From: Paraburkholderia sacchari
GTDB taxonomy: Bacteria > Pseudomonadota > Gammaproteobacteria > Burkholderiales > Burkholderiaceae
Direction: 5' to 3'
DNA: 64,000 bases
Assembly (NCBI RefSeq): GCF_000785435.2
Contig: NZ_JTDB02000001.1
Location: forward strand, 958,499 to 1,022,498
Position numbers and translations under genes: made by a program. Positions 47,132 through 58,107 of the stretch are shown one piece after another. The notes below the pieces were generated by a model. It was not told the origin of the DNA. It saw nothing but the letters and a program-made list of their open reading frames with translations, and did no database searches. The stretch's first letter is position 1. Every line of letters starts with the position of its first letter.

Positions 47132-48247
47132 TCAACCCGCTTCAGCGGTTGGAGATATCTGGTCGGCAGTGGCTGGCGAGGCGCCGGATTGGCCGGCCGC
47201 GCCCTGCATTGCCGATCCAAACAGTTGCCCTATCAAGCTCTTGAGCGCATCGGCGATTTGCGGCAAGAGCGCGTTTGCAACTTCCGATACGATGTTCGAT
47301 AGCTTCGAATCGGGACCCTGATTGCCGCCCGCTACCGCCATACCGCCTCCCGCATTGGCGGGGGCAGGCTGCGGCGCAGGTGCCATTTGCGGAGTGGCAA
47401 TTTGCGGACCGGCGGCGCCGACCGGGTCCGCGCCGCCGGATTCCGGAGTGGGCTGCGGGCCGGCTGCCATCTGGGGAGCGACAATCTGCGGACCGCCTTC
47501 GCCGCCGGATTCCGGAGCGGGCTGCGGGCCGAGTGCCATTTGCGGCGCGTCAATTTGCGGACCGCCGGCCGCGCCCGCGCCGCCGATATCGGACGTGGAC
47601 GACATGGGCGTCATACCACCCTGCGCACCGGCGACTGGATTTCCCGCGTTTTGCCCATTCATTTGCAACTGTCCTGCGAGCGCTTGCCATTGCGCGAACC
47701 TTTGCGCGTCCGAGGCATTCAGCGCCTCCTGACGCCAATTTTGCATCTGCCCGTCGGGGCTGATGCGATAACTGCTGCGCTGATTGCCTGCAATCTGATC
47801 CACTTGAGCGCTGCCATCGGGATTGAAGTTGGTATTTGTGAGCGTGCGCCCCTGCGCGCTGTGATCGTAGGCAAACGAAGACCTGAGATTGCCGTTTGCA
47901 TCGAAACTCTTTCCTGCGCCCAGATTACCCATCGCGTCGTATGAGTAGACGTCGTGGCCGCCATTCGGGGTGTTGACGATCCGATCTGTCATTGGACCGT
48001 TCTGGTGATCGTTCATGCCCATGGCGTCTTGAGGCGATGGCCCATACATCCCAAATCGATTCATTGGATTGTCATTCAGGCCGATGGCGGCGCCAAAACT
48101 GGTATTAGGTCCGGCCATTGCGCCGGCCGGCATGGCGTTTGGGCCTGGCGCGCCGCCGGCGAATTGCATAAGGGCATTGGGGCCGGCGGCTTCGGTGTTC
48201 CCGTAAAGCGCATCAGCGGTAATGCGGGGTTGTAATGTCACACGCAT
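47132..48247 (-). CDS. Gly/Gln/Asn-rich, cysteine-free protein with YD-like repeats; unknown
   Basis: 371 residues, with an AAGGGA ribosome site 7 bases before the start. I see no signal peptide. Residues ~1-95 are Asn/Gly/Met/Pro-rich. Residues ~95-170 hold several units like YDAMGN, FDANGNL, YDHSAQGR and ISPDGQM, which resemble YD/RHS-type repeats. Residues ~225-300 are three ~27-residue Pro/Gln/Ala repeats. Residues 316-345 form a likely amphipathic helix (LSNIVSEVANALLPQIADAL onward). No cysteine is present, and composition recalls harpins, but no clear homology can be claimed. It diverges from the large gene at 48572 and interrupts the bce locus. Confidence 0.65.
   Translation of the reverse strand: MRVTLQPRITADALYGNTEAAGPNALMQFAGGAPGPNAMPAGAMAGPNTSFGAAIGLNDNPMNRFGMYGPSPQDAMGMNDHQNGPMTDRIVNTPNGGHDVYSYDAMGNLGAGKSFDANGNLRSSFAYDHSAQGRTLTNTNFNPDGSAQVDQIAGNQRSSYRISPDGQMQNWRQEALNASDAQRFAQWQALAGQLQMNGQNAGNPVAGAQGGMTPMSSTSDIGGAGAAGGPQIDAPQMALGPQPAPESGGEGGPQIVAPQMAAGPQPTPESGGADPVGAAGPQIATPQMAPAPQPAPANAGGGMAVAGGNQGPDSKLSNIVSEVANALLPQIADALKSLIGQLFGSAMQGAAGQSGASPATADQISPTAEAG
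47342..47580 (-). repeat. Three Pro/Gln-rich repeats within the 371-residue protein
   Basis: The coding sequence repeats a unit of the form GPQI-x-APQMA-x-GPQP-x-PESGG three times with slight variation. The DNA copies are similar enough to suggest recent tandem duplication. Confidence 0.65.
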
Positions 48248-48571
48248 GATTTGATCCCTTTCAGTGAAGGTTGAACATGAGGCGGGAGTCGGAGCGTGAA
48301 AAAGGGAATCTGGATATCACGACCGGGCCGCGCAACGGACGGCATCTGCAGTTTGCGAGCGCATGAATCGAGCCGGTGATACGGGGTCACTGTTTTGTGC
48401 CGTCATCTCGAGCACGCGATGCGCGAATTCGCCACATCAAATACGCTCGCGGTGGAAACGCTGTACCACATTCCCATTTGCCCCAATGCTCCAATGGGTT
48501 GTCAATCGAGTCATTCCGCAAATTCGGCGGTGCCACCTCATTGACATCCACGTTTTATAGGGGAACTCAAA
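48248..48571. promoter_or_regulatory. 324-base divergent region between the two inserted genes
   Basis: No gene is seen. It should hold the promoters of both divergent genes. I looked for a hrpII/PIP-type element (TTCG-N16-TTCG) and a tts box and found no acceptable match. Its base composition is nearer the average than the AT-rich gap before livK. Confidence 0.5.
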
Positions 48572-51500
48572 ATGGGCATTTCGGAAACCGGCGCAACCTC
48601 TTCGAATTACGGATACGACAACCCGTACTTGACAGAAAACCCGGCGAACCCGCCAGCCGCCAGCGCTGACAACAAGGAAAACAACAACGACTCCGGATCG
48701 GGCAACGCCCCGGAGTCGACCGTTCACGAGGGGGGCGTTGGGGAGACCGCCCTCAAGGCGGGCGGCGAGGGTTCTGGCGGCGGTGCGGACCAGGCGCCTG
48801 GCGCAACGAATCAGGGGACGGAGGCGGGTGAGGGGAACACTACGCCCGCCTCCAATGAAGCCGACGATGGTTCTGGCAACGGTGCGGAGAAATTGCCTGG
48901 TACAACAAATCAGGAGAAGGCGGCGGGTGATGGGAACGAAAAACCCGCTCCCAATGCGGGCGACGATGGTTCCGGCAGCGGTGTGGAAAAATCGCCTGGC
49001 GTGATGAATCAGGAGAAGCCACAAGGCAACGGTGTTGGCGCCGGCGCCATGGGCGATGGCGTAAAACAGGGCGAAAATGGTCAGGAAAGTTCATCGGCTG
49101 TGGCGGGCACCAAACCGCCGCAGGGGGAAGCCGCAACCACGTCTCCCGGGCCGCAACGCAGCCAGGAGAAGGAGAGCGCATCGGGATTCCATAACGGCGA
49201 CCGTAAAGATCCAGCAGCCACCAACGCTGTCCCCAATCACAGCACCGGTGGTGCTGCGCATCCGGAACAATTGGACACACAGCGCGGCAACGTGGACGGT
49301 TCCGGGCAGGCTGTGCCGCCGCTTGGCACACAAGGTGGCACGGCCGATGCGTTGCCGCAATCGGGGCTGGCGGCAGGGCAAGGCGGCGCGCAGAGCGGCA
49401 ACGCCAAGGCGCGGGACCACACTGCACCGCCGCTCGGTACCCAGGGTGGCAACCTGCCGCCCGTGTCGCCTCAATCCCTCAACGCCGGGCAACCCGCCAC
49501 TCCGGGCGCAGTCGGAAACGCTGACCCGGCGCCGGGATCGCAGCGGTCAGGCCTCGCCGGCGATGCCGGAAAACCGGGTGAAAACGGTCAGGGCGGAGCG
49601 CCCGGTGCGACGGGCGGCAAACCGCTTCAGGCCGACGCCTCGAACCCATTGCCAGCCACTGGGCATCCTGAACAAGCGGGCGGTACACAGAATGGCAATG
49701 TGGGCGGTTCCCAGCACGTTGGGGTGCCCGATGGCGCGCATGGCGACCATGAAAACAAGGGGATCGTATCGAAGCCGCACGCAGCGGTGCAGCCGGGCGG
49801 TGATTCATCGGGCGTTGTCCCCAACTCGCCTGGCGGCCAGCTTGCGCCAAATGAGCCAACTGCGACTAATAAGCCGGTATTGCCCGGCGCTACCCAAAGC
49901 GAGCTGCAAGGATTGCTAAATAAATATGACACGCAAATCGACGGGAGAAACCAGGATTCGCATAACCGCTTGAATGATGCCAACGCTGCCGAAAAGATCA
50001 ACGCAGCGACCGAGCTCGACTACACCGGCTATCCGCAGGATGTCCAATACTTCGAGAATCAACTTTCCGCCAGCAGAGGGCGGTTGGCGGCGCTGCAGCC
50101 GGAAATGCGCGATTACTACACCGGCCAGCTGGCGGCGCTGGAGACGGCTTACCGCAACGTAACCTCGCCCGACGTTAGGTCCGACCTGAATGAGAAGGCT
50201 GCGAAGATCGAAAGCGAAATACTCAACGAGTACAACCACTCGATCAATAATCCGCTGGATCGCACGATGGCGATTTTCAACCATCCGGTCGGCGAGGGTT
50301 ATCTGGGCAAGGAATTCAGTGGGCAGACCAAACAACTCGATCAGTTGCGCCAGCAATTCCTGAACGCAGCCGATGCCGAACATCGCGATTCGCTCTTCGC
50401 GCAGGCCACGAAACTGAAGGCGCAACTACAGGAGGGCGTGGCGCGCGGCCTGGACGATTACCTGGCGAAGGACAGGACTGAGTGGGGCGAGGCGAATCAA
50501 TACGTCAACGAACTCATTGCCAAAGCACAAGCGAACCAGGATCCATCCAAACGCTACAAGTCCATTGGCGATGGCCTCTTTTCGCTCAATACCGGCATGG
50601 GCGAAGACGATGTTGCCGATCGGCGCGTCCTTGCCTTCACGCAGCGCATGATGGACGATCCAGATCTGCGTCAGAAGCTGGACGCATGGCAAGTCGATGC
50701 CGGCAAGCAACTCAACGCCGATGGTGCGAGCGCTGCGCAGCCCTATTCACAGATCGTCAACGACCTTCCAGCCGCGGGCCCGGATTATGTACGTGACCTG
50801 TCGGATCGCTACACGAATGTCATTAAAAGCCAGACCGATGGCGAACGCACGGCCGCGTTCAATCGGGCCAAGCCCTATGTGCAGGCAGCCGAAGGTTTTT
50901 CCCGCTTCATGCTGGGTCTGACGCCATTGGCGCCGTTGAGTGCATTGCTCGACAGCTCGTCGACGTTGTCGCCCATGGCGCGGTTTGGCATCGACGTGGG
51001 CAGCGCGCTCGCAGGCGCTGCGCTGAGCCCTCTGACCAAAAGCCTTTCCGCGGCGGCCAAGGGAGCCGTCAGCTTTATTTCCGAGTTGGAAGAGGAGGCC
51101 GCTGTCGCCAAAGGGTCGGTACAGGACATGAAGCTGGACGTATCGGCGGGCGAGGTCGTTCCGGTTGGGGAGCAGGAAGGTAAATCACCGGCCGAAATGG
51201 AAGCCGCCAAGGCGGAAACATCGACATCGCATTTGCTCGAACCCAATCCGGGAGCGGCGAATCAGGAGGGCGATGCAGCACAAAACGCCTATAAGCCGGC
51301 CGAAATGGGACCGACACCGGACCCGCGTATGCTCGAAGCACGCGGGCGCGTCGAGCAGAACCCGATGGACGTACCGTCGCGCTATTCCGTCAACGTTGAT
51401 GGACGCACGCTAAAGCCCGATGAAAACGCTCCGGGCGTGCTCAATGATGGTAATGGCCAACGCTATGTCCGCAGTGGCGACCAGTACTTCAAGACCAAAT

Positions 51501-52171
51501 ATGATTCGGATAACGACACCTGGCGTGCTGTGCATCCGGATTCGCCAAACGCATTTAGTTATCCGATTCGATACGACCCGCAAGGCGGTACGTGGTCGGT
51601 TCATGGCGACACTGGCGTGCCGGGCGGCGGAGGGCTGTCGAAACTCATTTCGCTCGCGAAATATGCGAAGAACGATCCGCGAATTGCCGATCTGATGAAG
51701 TCGAAAATCTTGAAACCGCAAGATCCTCAGACCTGCTTCCTCGATCACGGCAGGGTCGCGCAACACGCGGCCGGTGTGCCAGACGGACGGCTCGTGCCGA
51801 TCTCGACCGGAGCGCTGAGCGCGAAGCAACTGAGCGAGGAGCTGAATAAAGGCCCCGTGGTCCTGAGTGCGCGCCATATTGCGCGACCCGACTCAAACTA
51901 CTCAGGCATGCATACGGTTGTGCTGATCAAGAATATTCAGGAGGGGGGCAAGAACTATGTGCTTGGCGTTGACCTCGACGATACGATTGGGCGTAACGGG
52001 CTGGCACAGGATCCAGCATCGGGCGATTTCGGGGGCATCAAGTACGACCTGAACGAACTGGTAAATCAGGCGACGCCCTATGTGGATGAGGATTCCGGCA
52101 CGCCACTGGAGATGTACAGCCGGCCGGAGCAGAAGAGCGGCTTCTGGAACTGGTTCATGCCAGGCAATTAA
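48572..52171 (+). CDS. Large putative effector with disordered repeat N-terminus and C-terminal papain-like cysteine protease domain
   Basis: 1199 residues, with AGGGG 9 bases before ATG. Residues 1-~435 are Gly/Asn/Ala/Pro-rich and disordered, with 33-residue repeats at ~67-150 and later variations of PLGTQGGN and HPEQ-x(3)-Q-x-GN. Residues ~440-775 are helical and charged. Residues ~776-840 are hydrophobic (FSRFMLGLTPLAPLSALL and further), perhaps membrane-inserting. Residues ~936-1020 are beta-type (RYSVNVDGRTLKPDENAPG...YVRSGDQYFKTKYD). The end has a papain-like triad: Cys1055 in DPQTCFLDHGRVAQ, His1114 in SGMHTVVLIKNI and Asp1134 in VLGVDLDD, with spacing as in C39/C70-type proteases. 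No signal peptide. The N-terminus (MGISETGATSSNYGYDNPY) resembles that of the protein at 15774. Role as a translocated effector is inference. Confidence 0.7.
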   Translation: MGISETGATSSNYGYDNPYLTENPANPPAASADNKENNNDSGSGNAPESTVHEGGVGETALKAGGEGSGGGADQAPGATNQGTEAGEGNTTPASNEADDGSGNGAEKLPGTTNQEKAAGDGNEKPAPNAGDDGSGSGVEKSPGVMNQEKPQGNGVGAGAMGDGVKQGENGQESSSAVAGTKPPQGEAATTSPGPQRSQEKESASGFHNGDRKDPAATNAVPNHSTGGAAHPEQLDTQRGNVDGSGQAVPPLGTQGGTADALPQSGLAAGQGGAQSGNAKARDHTAPPLGTQGGNLPPVSPQSLNAGQPATPGAVGNADPAPGSQRSGLAGDAGKPGENGQGGAPGATGGKPLQADASNPLPATGHPEQAGGTQNGNVGGSQHVGVPDGAHGDHENKGIVSKPHAAVQPGGDSSGVVPNSPGGQLAPNEPTATNKPVLPGATQSELQGLLNKYDTQIDGRNQDSHNRLNDANAAEKINAATELDYTGYPQDVQYFENQLSASRGRLAALQPEMRDYYTGQLAALETAYRNVTSPDVRSDLNEKAAKIESEILNEYNHSINNPLDRTMAIFNHPVGEGYLGKEFSGQTKQLDQLRQQFLNAADAEHRDSLFAQATKLKAQLQEGVARGLDDYLAKDRTEWGEANQYVNELIAKAQANQDPSKRYKSIGDGLFSLNTGMGEDDVADRRVLAFTQRMMDDPDLRQKLDAWQVDAGKQLNADGASAAQPYSQIVNDLPAAGPDYVRDLSDRYTNVIKSQTDGERTAAFNRAKPYVQAAEGFSRFMLGLTPLAPLSALLDSSSTLSPMARFGIDVGSALAGAALSPLTKSLSAAAKGAVSFISELEEEAAVAKGSVQDMKLDVSAGEVVPVGEQEGKSPAEMEAAKAETSTSHLLEPNPGAANQEGDAAQNAYKPAEMGPTPDPRMLEARGRVEQNPMDVPSRYSVNVDGRTLKPDENAPGVLNDGNGQRYVRSGDQYFKTKYDSDNDTWRAVHPDSPNAFSYPIRYDPQGGTWSVHGDTGVPGGGGLSKLISLAKYAKNDPRIADLMKSKILKPQDPQTCFLDHGRVAQHAAGVPDGRLVPISTGALSAKQLSEELNKGPVVLSARHIARPDSNYSGMHTVVLIKNIQEGGKNYVLGVDLDDTIGRNGLAQDPASGDFGGIKYDLNELVNQATPYVDEDSGTPLEMYSRPEQKSGFWNWFMPGN
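48770..49030 (+). repeat. 99-bp tandem repeats in the 5' part of the large effector-like gene
   Basis: Units begin at 48770, 48869 and 48968 with GGTTCTGGC-type sequence, exactly 99 bases apart; the third is partial. They encode units of the form GSG-x-G-x-E-x(2)-PG-x(2)-NQE. The exact codon-preserving spacing indicates in-frame duplication. Confidence 0.75.
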
Positions 52172-52180
52172 ATGCTGCCC

Positions 52181-52213
52181 GGCGTGCGGCCTTGAATATC
52201 GAGGCCGCACGCC
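52181..52213. terminator. Stem-loop between convergent genes
   Basis: Perfect 12-bp arms GGCGTGCGGCCT/AGGCCGCACGCC with a 9-base loop, 9 bases after the stop at 52171. No T-run, so termination is likely but not certain. Confidence 0.55.
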
Positions 52214-52255
52214 ATCCTCCTGAGACTCGCCGGACGATCAAATCAACCGGCGGTA

Positions 52256-54245
<1,990 letters not shown>

Positions 54246-54307
54246 TCAGTACCTTTGAAATAGCGAACGTGGATTCGGAGCACGTTTATCGTTTATTGGA
54301 TCGGAAT

Positions 54308-55408
54308 TCAGGACTGCGAGGTGGGGGCGCTCACGCGCACGTTGGCGTCCGCGGGCAGTTGCCGGTGGCTCGGCCCGCGCGTGAGACGCTTTTCGAGGAG
54401 AAGCCAGCTTGCGCTCGCATAGGCGAGCGTGAGGGCGAGCGCGATGGCGGCGCTCACGGGGCGGCTGTAATTGAGCGGCCACACCGCATAGAGAATCGTG
54501 AGGTGAATCAGGTAGATCGTGTAGCTGATGGTGCCGATGTAGACCAGCACCGGATTGCAGAGCAAGCGCTTGATGAAGCCTTTGGACTGCAGCGCGAACA
54601 CCACCGTCGAGGTGCACAGCACGAGCGACACGCTGTAGAGCAGGGCGTTCGAGAGCGGCGTGTTGGCGGCGCGAAAACGCGGGTAATGCAGATGCAGCCA
54701 CGCGAGCACGGCGAGCGCGGCAAAGAACAGGATGGCCGCCGGCACCTTGAAGGGCTCGAGGGCATTTCGGTCGCGCCGCACGAGCACGGCGAGCAGCGCG
54801 CCCATCGCGAGCAGGTCCATGCGGAACGGCGTGAGGTAATAAATAGGCCAGAACGAATCGAACCACGGCGTCGCGATTGCGCGCAGCACCGGCACGATCA
54901 GCACGAGCGCGCCGGCCACCACGGCGAGCATGCGTTGTGGCAGCAGCAGCACCACGAAGGGCCAGAAGATGTAGAACTGCTCTTCGACCGCGAGCGACCA
55001 GAGAATGTTGAGACTGTCGTGGCCGCTTTGGCCCAGCGCGTCGCCGATATTGGTTGCGAAGAATGCGTACCACGGCCAGAAGTGCGCCCAGCCGAAACCG
55101 AACAGCAGCGATGAAACGATCATCAGCAGAATGTACGGCGGCAGGATGCGGCGCACGCGGCGGGCGTAGAAGTAGCTGAAGTACGACTGGCCGCGCGCCT
55201 TGCGCTCGAGCAGGATGCCGGTGATGAGAAAGCCGCTCAGCACGAAGAACAGATCGACCCCCATCCAGAGCGGCGCGCGCAACGCGTGCTGCGCGAACAC
55301 CGCGAGCACGGCGAAAGCACGCAGGCCATCGAGCTGGACGATACGGTTGGAGTGGGGCGTGCTGGCGAGGCTGTTTACGGTCATCGGCTGTCCGGTTGTT
55401 TCAGGCAT
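54308..55408 (-). CDS. bceO: Acyltransferase family 3 membrane protein (bceO position)
   Basis: 366 residues with about ten membrane helices. Family motifs are QLDGLRAFAVLAVFAQHAL with the essential His, WMGVDLFFVLSGFLITGILL, and RRVRRILPPYI. Such enzymes O-acetylate or otherwise acylate exopolysaccharide sugars. It is the first gene of the minus-strand trio with gmd and rmd. The symbol is by gene order and family; the acceptor is unknown. Confidence 0.88.
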   Translation of the reverse strand: MPETTGQPMTVNSLASTPHSNRIVQLDGLRAFAVLAVFAQHALRAPLWMGVDLFFVLSGFLITGILLERKARGQSYFSYFYARRVRRILPPYILLMIVSSLLFGFGWAHFWPWYAFFATNIGDALGQSGHDSLNILWSLAVEEQFYIFWPFVVLLLPQRMLAVVAGALVLIVPVLRAIATPWFDSFWPIYYLTPFRMDLLAMGALLAVLVRRDRNALEPFKVPAAILFFAALAVLAWLHLHYPRFRAANTPLSNALLYSVSLVLCTSTVVFALQSKGFIKRLLCNPVLVYIGTISYTIYLIHLTILYAVWPLNYSRPVSAAIALALTLAYASASWLLLEKRLTRGPSHRQLPADANVRVSAPTSQS

Positions 55409-55785
55409 GCATAGTCCGGTTCATTCTAAAAAGAATTAAATGGTCAAAAAGCCGAAATATATAGACGCGCGATTTTCAAAATAGAAGCGATTTGAGTGGC
55501 CGAATATTTCCAGCTCTATTACATCAACGCGACGGCAATGCAGCGACGATGTGGCGACAATTTTGTTGCAACAGCATTGCGGTTTCCTTTCGGAAAACGG
55601 GAGACGATCGCGCCGGGCCCGTGCCGCGGGCCTTGGCGCGCGGCACGGCGATTTATTTCGCATCCGCACAGGCAGCCCCGGCGAACACTGAATTTTTTTG
55701 AATTATTTTCGCTTTTTGTGGGGCGATTTTTCTTCATGAATGTACGGCATGATCCAGTCGGATTCACCCGACCGGAGGAATTGCT
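55409..55785. promoter_or_regulatory. 377-base divergent region between bceO and the beta-propeller gene
   Basis: No gene is seen. It is AT-rich near bceO and near 55690-55740 and holds a 10-base palindrome TGTTGCAACA at 55564-55573. It should carry promoters of the minus trio and of the 55786-62129 block. Confidence 0.55.
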
Positions 55786-58023
55786 TTGCCGTTTCCGATT
55801 CCCGACCGCCGTATGCGCAGGACGCTGGCGCTCGCAGCACTCAGTGCGTTCGTTTGCACCTCTTCGGTACAGACCCTCGCCGCGCCGCAACTCAATGTAA
55901 CGACGTCGTGGATCGGCAATACGTTTGGCAACGGCCAGGGCACGTGGACGCAAATCAATATCACCGCCATCGCCGTGACGCCGGAGGGCAAGGTCTACAC
56001 CGACGCGCCCTGGGACGAGAGCGGCGCTGAAATCAGCGCGTATCAGGATGGCAAGATGCTGGGCTTTGCTGGCGGCACCCATGGCTGGGGCGGATACGGC
56101 GGCAACGCCGTGGCCGCGAACAGCCGCTTTTTGTACGCGGCCGTGGCCGTGGGCAATGAGCGCGGGCATCTGATCGGGCCCGGTATCTGGCCGGAAAAGG
56201 GGCGCCAGTGGTATGGCGTCACGCGCCGTCCGATCGATGAGCCGAAGCGCGCGGCGGCCTTCCAGCCCTCGCCCGATCCGGCCAATCCGCACGCGCAGCT
56301 CGCGGGCGCGTTCCTCAAGATTGCCGATTTGCCGGCCGTCTCGCATCCCGACGTCGGCGCGCCTGCCGAGGTGGGCGGACTCGCGGCCACCGATGCGCTG
56401 CTTTACGTAAGCCACACCACGGCCAACCGCATCGAGGTGTACGACGCGAACGCCATGCAGCGCAAGTCTCAATTCGACGTGCACGAGCCGGGCAAGATCG
56501 CGATTGCGGGCGACGGTTCGCTGTGGGTGATCACGGGCAGCGTGACCGATGCGAAGCCGCGCATCGCGCACTATTCCGCGGAAGGCAAGCCGCTCTCGAA
56601 CACGATCGAGCTGCCCGCCGACTCTGTGCCGGTGGATGTGGCCGTGGATCCTTCGCAGCGCATTCTGGTGGCGGACAACGGCCCGCGCCAGCAGATCCTC
56701 ATTTACTCGCGCGACAGTGGCGGCTACAAGCAGAGCGGCACGCTCGGCGAGCGCGGCGGCATTTTCTCGGGCCCGTCGAGCACGGTGGGGCGACCGGGGC
56801 CGGGCCGCTTCAATGGCTTGACCGGCGTGGGCGCCGACGCGAAGGGCAACATCTACGTGTCGACCAACGGCATCGGCCCGCGCCACGGCACGATCGGCGC
56901 GGGACTGGGTGCGACGCTGGAGAGCTATACGCCCGCCGGCAAGCGCCTCTGGAACGTGGAGGGCCTGCTGTTCGTGGACGGCGCATGGGTGGACCCGTCG
57001 CGGCCCAATAGCGTCTACACCGGCAACAAGCGCTTCGAGCTTGATCTTTCGAAGCCGCCGGGGCAGGACTGGAAATACGTAGGGTTCCTCTCCAATCGAT
57101 TCAGGTATCCGCAGGACCCGGTGTTCAACGGCGATATGTGGCCCGGTCTGCCGACCGCGCGTCAGCTGAATGGCCGCACGTTCCTCTATCTCACCGACAT
57201 GTATGCGGATCACCTGAAGATCTACCGCTTCGATCCGCAGCGCGATGGCGAGACCGCGATTCCCTCGGGCTTTATCGCGGGGCGCGCGCGGCCCGTGCAG
57301 AAGATCCCGAACGCGCCGCCTGGCGGCGACTGGATCTGGCGCGACGCCAACGGCAACGGCGGGTTCGACGCTGACGAATTCACCCGGTATCCGGGACCCG
57401 GGCACCTGGCCGGCGGCTGGGGTTGGTGGATCGATACGCGCGGCGACATCTGGCGCGCGCGCGACAACAAGGGCATCACGCGCTTTCGCTTTGGCGGCAT
57501 CGACGCGAAGGGCAACCCGATCTACTCGTACGACAAGAGCGATCAGTACCCGATGCCCGCGCCATTTACCGAGGTGCATCGCGCAATCTACGAGCCGAAG
57601 ACCGACTCGCTTTACGTCGCGGGTTACACCGCCGACGCGCCGCACGACCCTGGCTTTGTGAAAGAAGCGGGCCGCGTGCTGGTGCGCTACGACAAGTGGT
57701 CGAGCGGCAATCCGCAGCAGGCATGGCTGCTGCATCTGCCCTGGGACCCCAAGGCCAGGCCGCCGGTCACTCCAGCAGGCGTCACCGTGGAAGGGCAGTA
57801 CGTATTCATGGTCGAGCCCGCAGGCAACGTCCACGTTTTCGACAAGGACAGCGCGAAGGAGATCGGCACGTTTGGTCCGGGCGCGGAAGTCGGCAATACC
57901 TCGGGCTGGGTGGACGTGCCCTTCGGCATTACCGCGAACCGTCAGCCCAATGGCGAATACCTGATCTTCGTTGAAGAAGATGCGCGCGGCAAAGTGATGA
58001 TGTACCGCTGGAAGCCGGCCTGA
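55786..58023 (+). CDS. Secreted beta-propeller (NHL-like) protein with EF-hand-like calcium site, unknown role in exopolysaccharide
   Basis: 745 residues from a TTG at 55786, 7 bases after GGAGG; an ATG nine codons later lacks a ribosome site. The signal peptide covers ~10-34 (LALAALSAFVCTSSVQTLA). The rest is all-beta with blades like IAVTPEGKVYTD, IAGDGSLWVITG, VAVDPSQRILVADNG and GVGADAKGNIYVSTN. A loop DANGNGGFDADEF has the oxygen-ligand spacing of an EF-hand/dockerin-type calcium site. It sits where bceP lies in cepacian clusters. It may bind or trim the exported polymer; no catalytic residues can be named. Confidence 0.75.
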   Translation: MPFPIPDRRMRRTLALAALSAFVCTSSVQTLAAPQLNVTTSWIGNTFGNGQGTWTQINITAIAVTPEGKVYTDAPWDESGAEISAYQDGKMLGFAGGTHGWGGYGGNAVAANSRFLYAAVAVGNERGHLIGPGIWPEKGRQWYGVTRRPIDEPKRAAAFQPSPDPANPHAQLAGAFLKIADLPAVSHPDVGAPAEVGGLAATDALLYVSHTTANRIEVYDANAMQRKSQFDVHEPGKIAIAGDGSLWVITGSVTDAKPRIAHYSAEGKPLSNTIELPADSVPVDVAVDPSQRILVADNGPRQQILIYSRDSGGYKQSGTLGERGGIFSGPSSTVGRPGPGRFNGLTGVGADAKGNIYVSTNGIGPRHGTIGAGLGATLESYTPAGKRLWNVEGLLFVDGAWVDPSRPNSVYTGNKRFELDLSKPPGQDWKYVGFLSNRFRYPQDPVFNGDMWPGLPTARQLNGRTFLYLTDMYADHLKIYRFDPQRDGETAIPSGFIAGRARPVQKIPNAPPGGDWIWRDANGNGGFDADEFTRYPGPGHLAGGWGWWIDTRGDIWRARDNKGITRFRFGGIDAKGNPIYSYDKSDQYPMPAPFTEVHRAIYEPKTDSLYVAGYTADAPHDPGFVKEAGRVLVRYDKWSSGNPQQAWLLHLPWDPKARPPVTPAGVTVEGQYVFMVEPAGNVHVFDKDSAKEIGTFGPGAEVGNTSGWVDVPFGITANRQPNGEYLIFVEEDARGKVMMYRWKPA

Positions 58024-58107
58024 TTGGCTTCGACAGGCCTGGACAAGCCTCGTCAGGCCGCCCGCGGGCCGGCCATCGCCCGCCGCGCCGCACGCTACGG
58101 AACACAT

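Noticed and set aside
47132..48247. Reading the 371-residue protein as an RHS toxin
   Set aside because: Only a few YD-like units and no RHS core or toxin C-terminus; kept as unknown.
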